Source of the DNA: Thiobacillus sp.
GTDB lineage: Bacteria > Pseudomonadota > Gammaproteobacteria > Burkholderiales > Thiobacillaceae
NCBI GenBank assembly: GCA_011391285.1
Contig: JAABQU010000291.1
Location: forward strand, 1-8,546
Direction: 5' to 3'
Length of the DNA: 8,546 nt
Part shown: positions 1 to 6,371 of the stretch, one piece after another
Position numbering within the stretch: position 1 is the first letter of the stretch
How the letters are laid out: every line of letters begins with the position of its first letter
Position numbers and translations under genes: made by a program
Notes under the pieces: generated by a model
Told to the model about the DNA's origin: nothing
Seen by the model: only the letters and a program-made list of their open reading frames with translations
The model's database searches: none

Positions 1-252
1 CAGGCCGCCAAGCCGGCGCTGCTCGACACCCTGCGCGTCACCATGGGCTGGGCCTGGACCTATCTGGTGGTGGCCGAGCTGGTCGCCGCCAACTCCGGCC
101 TCGGCTATTCGATCCTGAAGGCGCAGCGCTTTTTGCAGACCGACAAGATCTTCGTCGGCATCATCCTGATCGGCCTCATTGGCCTGGTCATGGACCAACT
201 ATTTCGCCTTGCGCATCGCAAGGCCTTTCCCTGGCTTCACCTCAAATCATGA
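1..252 (+). CDS. ABC transporter permease, NitT/TauT type, C-terminal fragment
   Basis: This is the last 83 codons of an inner-membrane permease whose 5' end lies before the window; the frame is open from base 1, so the internal ATG at 43 is not the real start. The fragment carries the end of the cytoplasmic coupling region that contacts the ATPase (GWAWTYLVVAEL, then GLGY at fragment residues 33-36). It then has QRFLQTD, a last hydrophobic segment at about residues 51-64, and a basic tail (RLAHRK). This pattern is typical of permeases of nitrate/taurine-type importers found beside urea and guanidine carboxylase genes. The stop (250-252) overlaps the ATPase start as ATGA, so the two are translationally coupled subunits of one transporter. 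The periplasmic binding protein is presumably upstream. Substrate is not readable from this fragment; guanidine is inferred from the neighbouring genes and riboswitch. Confidence 0.9.
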   Translation, partial: QAAKPALLDTLRVTMGWAWTYLVVAELVAANSGLGYSILKAQRFLQTDKIFVGIILIGLIGLVMDQLFRLAHRKAFPWLHLKS

Positions 253-1091
253 GCACGCCAAAAATCTCCATCCAGAACGTCGGCAAGGTGTTCGGCGAAG
301 GCCGCCATCTCGTCGAGGCACTCAAGGACGTCAGCCTCGACATCGCCGACAACGAGTTCGTCACCTTCGTCGGCGCCTCCGGCTGTGGCAAGTCGACGCT
401 GCTGCGAATCATCGGCGGGCTCGAGTACCACACGTCGGGCGAGGTCCTGGTCGACGACCAGCCCATCATGGGCCCCGGCGCCAACCGCGCCATGGTGTTC
501 CAGCACTACAGCCTCTACCCGTGGCTCACGGTCATGGAGAACATCAAGTTCAGCCGCCGTCTCAAGCACGGCCGCGAAAACCTGTGCGAAGCCGACGTCG
601 AGGCCGCGTCCGGGCGCGCCGATGCGCTGCTCGCGCTGATGGGGCTACCCGCAGCGGCCGATGCCTGGCCCAACCAGTTGTCCGGCGGCATGCAGCAGCG
701 TGTCGCCATCGCGCGCGCGCTGATGGGGCGGCCTGAAATCCTGCTGATGGACGAGCCTTTTGGCGCACTCGACGCGCAGACGCGGGAGGTCATGCACGAC
801 CTCATCCTGCACGTGCACCGCCTGGAAAAGCCGACGCTCGCCTTCGTCACCCACGACGTCGAGGAGGCGATTTATCTGGCCGATCGGGTTGTATTAATGG
901 CGCCGCGTCCGGGGCGCATCGACACCATCTATCAGGTGCCGCTGCCTGCCGAGCGCGAGCAGGACATGAAGCACACGCCGGAATTCCTGCGCCTGAAGAA
1001 AGAGATCCTCGCCCGCATCCGCGAGACCTCGGGCATGAAGACCGACCAGGACATGCTGGACCAGCTGAATCTGGGCACGACCCCGGCATGA
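249..1091 (+). CDS. ABC transporter ATP-binding protein, NitT/TauT type
   Basis: This 280-residue cytoplasmic ATPase powers the importer whose permease ends just upstream. All nucleotide-binding elements are visible: Walker A GASGCGKST (residues 42-50), Q-loop glutamine Q85, signature LSGGMQQR (144-151), Walker B ILLMDE (164-169, catalytic E169), D-loop around D175, and switch histidine H202 in THD. Length and motif spacing fit the SsuB/TauB/NrtD class, and the domain looks complete and functional. The ATG at 249 overlaps the permease stop and has no strong Shine-Dalgarno sequence, which suggests translational coupling. The C-terminal tail (about residues 235-280) is the usual short extension of this family. 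Membership in a guanidine operon makes guanidine or a related nitrogen compound the likely substrate, but this is inferred from context; urea or an amide cannot be excluded. Confidence 0.93.
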   Translation: MSTPKISIQNVGKVFGEGRHLVEALKDVSLDIADNEFVTFVGASGCGKSTLLRIIGGLEYHTSGEVLVDDQPIMGPGANRAMVFQHYSLYPWLTVMENIKFSRRLKHGRENLCEADVEAASGRADALLALMGLPAAADAWPNQLSGGMQQRVAIARALMGRPEILLMDEPFGALDAQTREVMHDLILHVHRLEKPTLAFVTHDVEEAIYLADRVVLMAPRPGRIDTIYQVPLPAEREQDMKHTPEFLRLKKEILARIRETSGMKTDQDMLDQLNLGTTPA

Positions 1092-1122
1092 GCCGGCTAT
1101 CAACGCATTGACTGAAATTCAC

Positions 1123-1860
1123 ATGGCACAGAACCTCAACCCCGTTTCCCCGGAGCGATTTCTCTGGGAAGAGGCCCTGCCCGGCGGCTGCCACTGGTCG
1201 GGCATCCTGCACCGCGGCAACGCGCTGCGGCTGACCGATCTGACCGGCCGCGCCAACGTCTCGGCGCTGTTCTACAACGCCGAGGAAAAGCTCGAGCGCT
1301 ACAACATGCCCGATACGTTGAAGGCGCAGCACACCGCGCACCTGACCACGGGCCACGTCTGTTATTCGGACATGGGCCACGTGTTGTGCTCGGTGATCCA
1401 GGACAGCTGCGGCTGGCACGACACGCTGTGCGGCACCAGCAACGCCGAGATCGTCAAGGCGAAGTACGGCGAGGCGACCTATCAGACCCACCGCAACGCC
1501 ATGCACCGCAACGGCCGCGACGGCCTGCTGGTCGAGCTCGGCAAGTGGGGGCTGGGCAAGCGCGACGTGGTGCCGAACGTGAACTTCTTCAGCAAGGTCG
1601 TCGCCGACGAAGCCGGCCGGCTGCAGTTCGACACGACGAACTCGCGTCCCGGTGCGTCCGTCGACCTGCGCTTCGAAATGAACGTGCTGGTGGTGCTGTC
1701 CACCGCGCCGCACCCGCTCGACCCCCGCCCCGACTACGCACCGGGCGACGTCATGCTGACTGCGTGGAAAGCTGGTGCACCGGGCGCCGACGACGTCTGC
1801 CGCAACAGCTGCGCGGAAAACCAGCGCGGCTTCTATCAAACCGAAATCCTGTATCGCTGA
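1123..1860 (+). CDS. cgdA: Carboxyguanidine deiminase subunit (DUF1989; urea carboxylase-associated protein 1)
   Basis: This 245-residue protein of the DUF1989 family is usually annotated as urea amidolyase-associated protein 1. Members of this pair have been reported to form carboxyguanidine deiminase, which converts carboxyguanidine to allophanate plus ammonia. Family hallmarks are WEEALPGGCHWSG near the N-terminus (15-27), LFYNAEEKLERYNMPDT (49-65), QHTAHLT (69-75) and the conserved SCGWHDTLCG (95-104), whose Cys96/His99/Asp100 look like metal or catalytic ligands. The C-terminus ends QTEILYR. I chose the ATG at 1123; an in-frame TTG at 1108 would add five residues, and neither has a clear Shine-Dalgarno sequence. 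Translation is probably coupled to the ATPase stop 31 nt upstream. It is partnered by the paralogue starting 9 nt downstream. The A/B assignment of symbols is from memory. Confidence 0.88.
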   Translation: MAQNLNPVSPERFLWEEALPGGCHWSGILHRGNALRLTDLTGRANVSALFYNAEEKLERYNMPDTLKAQHTAHLTTGHVCYSDMGHVLCSVIQDSCGWHDTLCGTSNAEIVKAKYGEATYQTHRNAMHRNGRDGLLVELGKWGLGKRDVVPNVNFFSKVVADEAGRLQFDTTNSRPGASVDLRFEMNVLVVLSTAPHPLDPRPDYAPGDVMLTAWKAGAPGADDVCRNSCAENQRGFYQTEILYR

Positions 1861-1869
1861 GGTGAAATC

Positions 1870-2529
1870 ATGACCAGCTTCAACCTCGTCGAAAGTTCAT
1901 TCGATCCCAAGACTGCCATCGTCGACGCTGTCGTCGATGCCGGCGATCCGTGGCTCCACGAAATCAAGAAAGGCCAGGTGTTCCGCATCCTCGACCTCGA
2001 AGGCAACCAGGCGGTCGACACGCTGTTTTTCAACGCGCGCGACCCGGAGGAACGCTACAGCGCCGCCGACACCGTGCGCGCGCAGGGCGCGCTCTACCTC
2101 ACCGCCGGCACCCAGTTGATGTCGACCGAAGGCAGGGTCATGCTCACCATCACCGCCGACACCTGCGGCCGCCACGACACCCTCGGCGGCGCCTGCTCGT
2201 GCGAGAGCAACACCGTGCGCTATGCGCTGAACAAGCGGCCGATGCACTCCTGCCGCGACAGCTTTTTGCACGCGCTTGCGCACTATGACGGCGGCCTGAC
2301 CAAGCGCGACCTCACCAGCAACATCAACTTCTTCATGAACGTGCCGGTGACGCCTGCGGGCGGCCTGACCTTCGCCGACGGCGTGTCCGCACCCGGCAAG
2401 TACGTCGAGATGCGCGCCGAGATGGACGTGCTGTGCCTGATCTCCAACTGCCCGCAGCTCAACAACCCGTGCAACGCCTACAACCCGACGCCCATTCGAG
2501 TATTGATCTGGGACGCGCCTGAACAATAA
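1870..2529 (+). CDS. cgdB: Carboxyguanidine deiminase subunit (DUF1989; urea carboxylase-associated protein 2)
   Basis: This 219-residue DUF1989 paralogue of the preceding gene is usually annotated as urea amidolyase-associated protein 2. The two probably form one heteromeric deiminase acting between the carboxylase and allophanate hydrolase. Aligned motifs include [17 protein letters not shown] (52-68), [17 protein letters not shown] (98-114), [11 protein letters not shown] and a C-terminal [14 protein letters not shown]. It has a Cys-rich stretch (C99, C109, C111) and an Asn-Pro-Cys motif that the first subunit lacks, so the chains are related but not interchangeable. The ATG at 1870 follows a GAGG Shine-Dalgarno (1859-1862) that overlaps the upstream stop codon, so the subunits are probably co-translated in similar amounts. 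The gene ends 8 nt before the first riboswitch hairpin. A distinct role for this chain (catalytic or structural) cannot be decided from sequence alone. Confidence 0.88.
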   Translation: MTSFNLVESSFDPKTAIVDAVVDAGDPWLHEIKKGQVFRILDLEGNQAVDTLFFNARDPEERYSAADTVRAQGALYLTAGTQLMSTEGRVMLTITADTCGRHDTLGGACSCESNTVRYALNKRPMHSCRDSFLHALAHYDGGLTKRDLTSNINFFMNVPVTPAGGLTFADGVSAPGKYVEMRAEMDVLCLISNCPQLNNPCNAYNPTPIRVLIWDAPEQ

Positions 2530-2536
2530 ATAATCA

Positions 2537-2580
2537 CGGCGGGACGACCCGTCGCGGAGACAGCACGCGGGACGACCCGC
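2537..2580 (+). promoter_or_regulatory. Guanidine-II riboswitch (mini-ykkC), tandem ACGA hairpins
   Basis: Two hairpins with identical cores CGGGACGACCCG (2540-2551 and 2568-2579) are separated by a short linker. Hairpin 1 has a 7-bp stem, 2537-2543 with 2548-2554 including one G-U pair, and loop ACGA (2544-2547). Hairpin 2 has a 5-bp stem, 2567-2571 with 2576-2580, and loop ACGA (2572-2575). The 12-nt linker is 2555-2566. The guanidine-II class is defined by exactly this architecture: paired stem-loops with ACGR tetraloops that kiss and bind guanidinium. Hairpin 2 ends one base before the Shine-Dalgarno, which fits control of translation initiation with guanidine favouring expression. It lies inside the operon, after cgdB and before the carboxylase. 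I found no clear alternative pairing that masks the ribosome site, so the off-state is not shown. Confidence 0.9.
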
Positions 2581-2586
2581 AGGAGA
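2581..2586 (+). promoter_or_regulatory. Shine-Dalgarno of the carboxylase, adjoining the riboswitch
   Basis: AGGAGA lies 4 nt before the ATG at 2591 and directly follows the 3' strand of riboswitch hairpin 2. It is the strongest ribosome-binding site in the window and fixes the carboxylase start. Its position makes it the likely expression platform of the guanidine-II element. Confidence 0.8.
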
Positions 2587-2590
2587 TTGC

Positions 2591-5500
2591 ATGTTCGATA
2601 AGGTTCTCATCGCCAACCGCGGCGCCATCGCCTGCCGCATCATCCGCACCCTGCGCAGCATGGGGGTGAAATCGGTCGCCGTTTATTCCGAGGCGGATCG
2701 CCACAGCCTGCACGTGCGCCTCGCCGACGAAGCGGTCGAAATCGGCCCGGCACCGGCCGCGCAGAGCTACCTGCGCGCCGAGAAAATCCTCGAGGTGGCG
2801 CAGGCCACCGGCGCCCAGGCGATCCACCCCGGCTACGGCTTCCTCTCCGAGAACCCCGGCTTTGCCGAGGACTGCGCGGCCGCCGGCATCGCCTTCATCG
2901 GCCCCAGCCCGGATCAGATGCGCGCCTTCGGCCTCAAGCACACCGCGCGCGATCTCGCCGAGCACAACAAGGTGCCGCTGCTGCCGGGTTCTGGCCTGTT
3001 GAGTGATGCCGGCCACGCCCAGGCCGAGGCCGCGCGCATCGGCTACCCGGTGATGCTGAAGAGCACCGCCGGCGGCGGCGGCATCGGCATGCGCCTGATC
3101 TGGAGCAGCGACGAATTGGTGGACGCCTTCCAGTCGGTCGAGCGGCTCGCGCGCGCCAACTTCAAGGAGGCCGGCATATTCCTCGAGAAGTACGTCGAGC
3201 ACGCGCGCCACATCGAGGTGCAGATCTTTGGCGACGGCAAAGGCCATGTCGTTGCGCTGGGAGAGCGCGACTGTTCGGTGCAGCGGCGCAACCAGAAGGT
3301 CATCGAGGAAACCCCGGCACCGGGCCTTACCGACGTGCAAAGAGCGAACCTGCTCGCCACCGCGGTGCGCCTCGGCGAAGCGGTCGGCTACCGTTCGGCC
3401 GGCACGGTCGAGTTCGTCTACGACACCCTGAGCGGTGAGTTCTACTTCCTCGAAGTGAACACGCGGCTGCAGGTCGAGCACGGCGTCACCGAGGAAGTCA
3501 CCGGCGTCGATCTGGTCGAGTGGATGGTGCGCGAAGCTGCCGGCGAACTGGATCTCGCTGGCTTCCTGGCCGAACCGCAGGGCGCATCGATGCAGGTGCG
3601 CCTCTACGCCGAAGACCCGGCCAAGGATTTCCAGCCTGCCGCCGGCGTGCTGACCGAAGTCGTGTTCCCCGATGACGCGCGCATCGAAACCTGGGTTGAG
3701 CGTGGTTCGGACGTGCCGCCTTTTTACGACCCGATGGTGGCCAAGATCATCGTCAAGGGCCGTGACCGCGCTGATGCCCTGGGAAAAATGCAGCAGGTGC
3801 TGGCGCATACTTGCGTCGCCGGCATCGAGACCAACCTCGGCTATCTCGCCCAGATCGTGCGCGATACGGTATTCCGGGAAGGCCGCCAGACCACGCGCTA
3901 TCTCAATGCCTTCCATTACCGCCCGGCGACGATCGACGTCATCGAGCCCGGCGTGCAGTCGAGCATCCAGGACTGGCCCGGCCGCACCGGCTACTGGGAC
4001 GTCGGCGTGCCACCGTCCGGGCCGATGGATGCGCTGGCGCTACGTCTGGCCAACAAGTTGGCGGGCAACGCAGAGGGCACGGCCGGGCTGGAATTGACGG
4101 TGGCCGGACCGACGCTACGCTTCAACTGCGATTCAGTCATTGCACTGGCCGGCGCCGACATGGGCGCCGAGCTCGACGGCGTTGCGATCGCCAACTGGGC
4201 GGCGCATGCAGTGAAAGCCGGTTCGATCCTCAAAATCGGCGCGATCAAGGACACCGGTTGCCGCAGCTACCTCGCGGTGCGCGGCGGCTTCGACGTGCCG
4301 GATTATCTCGGCAGCAAGGCCACCTTCACCCTCGGTCAGTTCGGCGGCCACGCCGGGCGCACGCTGCGGGTAGGCGACGTGCTGCACATCACTCCGTCAG
4401 TTCAAGGACAAGACATACCCCCCTTTGAAAAAGGGGGGCAGGGGGGATTAAGCAACGCGTCTCCTTCCGCAACGCCCGCAGGAGTCCCCCCCAGCCCCCC
4501 TTTTGCAAAGGGGGGAGCAGGTCAGCGGTGCTCGGACATTCCGGCTTATACCCACGACTGGGAAATCGGCGTGCTTTACGGCCCACACGGCGCACCGGAT
4601 TTCTTCACCGACGCCGACATCGACATGTTCTTCGCCACCGACTGGGAAGTGCATTACAACTCCAGCCGCACCGGCGTGCGCCTGATCGGGCCGCGCCCGC
4701 AGTGGGCGCGCAAGGACGGCGGCGAAGCCGGGCTCCATCCGTCCAACATTCACGACAACGCCTACGCCATCGGCGCGGTCGACTTCACCGGCGACATGCC
4801 GGTGATCCTCGGGCCGGACGGCCCCAGCCTCGGCGGCTTCGTCTGCCCCGCCACCATCGTGCAGGCCGAGCTGTGGAAGATGGGCCAGCTGCGGCCCGGC
4901 GATACCGTACGCTTCAAACGTTTGAGCCAGGCGCAGGCAGAGCGCATGGAAGCAGAACAGGACGCCGCCATCGCTACGTGCTTACCCCCCTTTGGAAAAG
5001 GGGGGCAGGGGGGATTTGGCAATGCCTCCCTTCCCGTGACGCCCGCTGGAATCTCCCCCAGCCCCCCTTTTTCAAAGGGGGGGGCAGACAGCCTCGCCGA
5101 GCCCGTGCTGCACCGCACCCCCGAAACCGACAACCCCGTGGCCGTCGTCTACCGCCGCGCCGGCGACAAGTACCTGCTCATCGAATACGGCCCGCTGGTG
5201 CTCGACCTCAACCTGCGCTTCCGCGTGCATGCGCTGATGACGCAACTGCAGGCCGACGCCGTGCCTGGCATCCTCGACCTCACGCCCGGCATCCGCTCGC
5301 TGCAGGTGCACTACGACTCGCGCGTGCTGCCGCTGTCGAAACTGATGGACCTGCTGCTGGCTGCGGAAAAGGCGCTGCCTGCGATCGAGGACATGCAGGT
5401 GCCGACCCGCATCGTGCACATCCCGCTGTCGTGGGATGACGCCGCCACCAAACTAGCGATCGAGAAATACATGCAGTCGGTGCGCAAGGACGCGCCCTGG

Positions 5501-6361
5501 TGTCCCAGCAACATCGAATTCATCCGCCGCATCAACGGGCTCGACAGCATCGAAGACGTGAAGCGCATCGTGTTCGAGGCGAGCTACCTGGTGATGGGGC
5601 TGGGCGACGTCTACCTCGGCGCACCGGTTGCCACGCCGGTCGACCCGCGCCATCGCATGGTCACCACCAAGTACAACCCCGCCCGCACCTGGACGCCTGA
5701 GAACGCCGTCGGCATCGGCGGCGCCTACATGTGCGTCTACGGCATGGAAGGTCCCGGCGGCTACCAGTTCGTCGGCCGCACCCTGCAGGTGTGGAACCGC
5801 TGGCGGCAGACCGCCAACTTCACCGACGGCAAGCCGTGGCTGCTGCGCTTCTTCGATCAGGTGCGCTTCTTCCCGGTGAGCGAAGCCGAGCTGCTGAAAA
5901 TACGCGAGGATTTCCCGCTCGGCCGCTACCAGTTGAAGGTCGAAGAAACCAGCTTCAGCCTGCGCGACTACAATCGGTTCCTCGCCGACAACAGCGGGTC
6001 CATCACCGCCTTCAAGACGCAGCAGCAGGCCTCGTTCGACGCCGAGCGCGAACGCTGGCGTGCGAGTGGCCAGGCCGACTATGCGAGCGACCTGACGGTG
6101 GCAGAAGCCGCCCCCGACAGCGAACTCGACCTGCCGGAAAACGGCCGCGCCATCGCCAGCCATGTCGCCGGCAACGTGTGGAAGGTGGAAGTGGAAGATG
6201 GCGCCACGGTGAAGCAGGGCGACCCGCTCGTCATCGTCGAATCGATGAAGATGGAATTCACTGTGATGGCACCGTGCAACGGCCGCATCCACAAGGTGTT
6301 CTGCCGCGAGGGCGGGCAGGTGAGCGCGGGGCAGGACCTGCTGGTGCTGGTGAGCGAGTGA
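2591..6361 (+). CDS. uca: Guanidine (urea-type) carboxylase, biotin-dependent, with two repeat-derived insertions
   Basis: This 1256-residue cytoplasmic enzyme most likely carboxylates guanidine with ATP and bicarbonate to carboxyguanidine. An N-terminal biotin carboxylase spans about residues 1-445: ANRG (8-11), Lys157 before the GGGG loop (161-164), and E288/N290/R292 in EVNTR. The carboxyltransferase follows as a KipA-like half (about 445-790) and a KipI-like half (about 845-1150). A biotinyl domain ends the protein, with Lys1220 in ESMKME. D731 in GAVDFTGD stands where recalled fungal urea carboxylases have Asn, a change linked to guanidine preference; together with the guanidine-II riboswitch and CgdAB this favours guanidine over urea. 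Two 34-residue segments, 610-643 and 799-832, come from copies of one palindromic repeat. Without them the length (about 1188) matches the family. No frameshift is seen. The symbol is the family's customary urea carboxylase name. Confidence 0.93.
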   Translation: MFDKVLIANRGAIACRIIRTLRSMGVKSVAVYSEADRHSLHVRLADEAVEIGPAPAAQSYLRAEKILEVAQATGAQAIHPGYGFLSENPGFAEDCAAAGIAFIGPSPDQMRAFGLKHTARDLAEHNKVPLLPGSGLLSDAGHAQAEAARIGYPVMLKSTAGGGGIGMRLIWSSDELVDAFQSVERLARANFKEAGIFLEKYVEHARHIEVQIFGDGKGHVVALGERDCSVQRRNQKVIEETPAPGLTDVQRANLLATAVRLGEAVGYRSAGTVEFVYDTLSGEFYFLEVNTRLQVEHGVTEEVTGVDLVEWMVREAAGELDLAGFLAEPQGASMQVRLYAEDPAKDFQPAAGVLTEVVFPDDARIETWVERGSDVPPFYDPMVAKIIVKGRDRADALGKMQQVLAHTCVAGIETNLGYLAQIVRDTVFREGRQTTRYLNAFHYRPATIDVIEPGVQSSIQDWPGRTGYWDVGVPPSGPMDALALRLANKLAGNAEGTAGLELTVAGPTLRFNCDSVIALAGADMGAELDGVAIANWAAHAVKAGSILKIGAIKDTGCRSYLAVRGGFDVPDYLGSKATFTLGQFGGHAGRTLRVGDVLHITPSVQGQDIPPFEKGGQGGLSNASPSATPAGVPPSPPFAKGGAGQRCSDIPAYTHDWEIGVLYGPHGAPDFFTDADIDMFFATDWEVHYNSSRTGVRLIGPRPQWARKDGGEAGLHPSNIHDNAYAIGAVDFTGDMPVILGPDGPSLGGFVCPATIVQAELWKMGQLRPGDTVRFKRLSQAQAERMEAEQDAAIATCLPPFGKGGQGGFGNASLPVTPAGISPSPPFSKGGADSLAEPVLHRTPETDNPVAVVYRRAGDKYLLIEYGPLVLDLNLRFRVHALMTQLQADAVPGILDLTPGIRSLQVHYDSRVLPLSKLMDLLLAAEKALPAIEDMQVPTRIVHIPLSWDDAATKLAIEKYMQSVRKDAPWCPSNIEFIRRINGLDSIEDVKRIVFEASYLVMGLGDVYLGAPVATPVDPRHRMVTTKYNPARTWTPENAVGIGGAYMCVYGMEGPGGYQFVGRTLQVWNRWRQTANFTDGKPWLLRFFDQVRFFPVSEAELLKIREDFPLGRYQLKVEETSFSLRDYNRFLADNSGSITAFKTQQQASFDAERERWRASGQADYASDLTVAEAAPDSELDLPENGRAIASHVAGNVWKVEVEDGATVKQGDPLVIVESMKMEFTVMAPCNGRIHKVFCREGGQVSAGQDLLVLVSE
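4418..4519 (+). repeat. Palindromic 102-bp repeat, copy 1, in frame within the carboxylase
   Basis: The left arm (4418-4449) has a C6-TTT...AAA-G6 hairpin followed by CA and G6. The right arm (about 4483-4517) is its near-perfect inverted complement, C7-AG-C6-TTTT...AAA-G6. A non-palindromic core of about 33 nt lies between them. The copy is 34 codons long and is translated as residues 610-643, PPFEKGGQGG...PPFAKGGA. It matches copy 2 at about 87 of 102 positions by hand count, with no gaps, in the same orientation and codon phase. TA precedes it. It lies in the KipA-like half between GDVLHI and the IPAYTHDWEIGVLYGPHG block, apparently in a loop. No clear target-site duplication or transposase is seen. 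C5-6/TTT/AAA/G5-6 palindromes of this type are, from memory, dispersed repeats in several beta-proteobacterial genomes. Confidence 0.9.
4985..5086 (+). repeat. Palindromic 102-bp repeat, copy 2, in frame within the carboxylase
   Basis: Second copy of the same element, 567 nt (189 codons) downstream of copy 1 and in the same orientation. The left arm is C6-TTT-GG-AAAA-G6-CA-G6 (4985-5013). The right arm is C5-AG-C6-TTTTT-C-AAA-G8 (5055-5084). The core aligns without gaps to the core of copy 1. It is translated as residues 799-832, PPFGKGGQGG...PPFSKGGA, identical to the copy 1 peptide at 25 of 34 positions. It is preceded by TTA. It sits in the linker between the KipA-like half (ending around RFKRLSQAQAERMEAEQDA) and the KipI-like half (starting around PVAVVYRRAGDKYLLIEYG), a place likely to tolerate extra residues. 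Confidence 0.9.
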
Positions 6362-6371
6362 GGAATCGAAA

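Noticed and set aside
1108..1122. TTG at 1108 as the start of cgdA
   Set aside because: It adds only five residues (MTEIH), has no better ribosome-binding site than the ATG at 1123, and homologues as I recall begin close to the ATG; kept as an alternative.
847..1839. 330-codon - strand open frame opposite the ATPase end and cgdA
   Set aside because: It spans two well-supported + strand genes and their junction, and its composition (Val/Ala/Arg/His-rich) is that of an antisense shadow.
2534..3916. 460-codon open frame on the - strand opposite the carboxylase
   Set aside because: It lies entirely opposite strong biotin carboxylase coding sequence and the riboswitch, has no recognisable motif, and is typical of shadow frames in high-GC DNA.
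4396..4525. GTCAG on both sides of repeat copy 1 as a target-site duplication
   Set aside because: The left GTCAG is 17 nt from the repeat and the right one is 1 nt away, and copy 2 has no matching pair, so a 5-nt match is likely chance.
4418..5086. CRISPR array or transposon with its own transposase
   Set aside because: There are only two copies, 567 nt apart, separated by conserved enzyme coding sequence, with no transposase; this is a dispersed palindromic repeat rather than an array.
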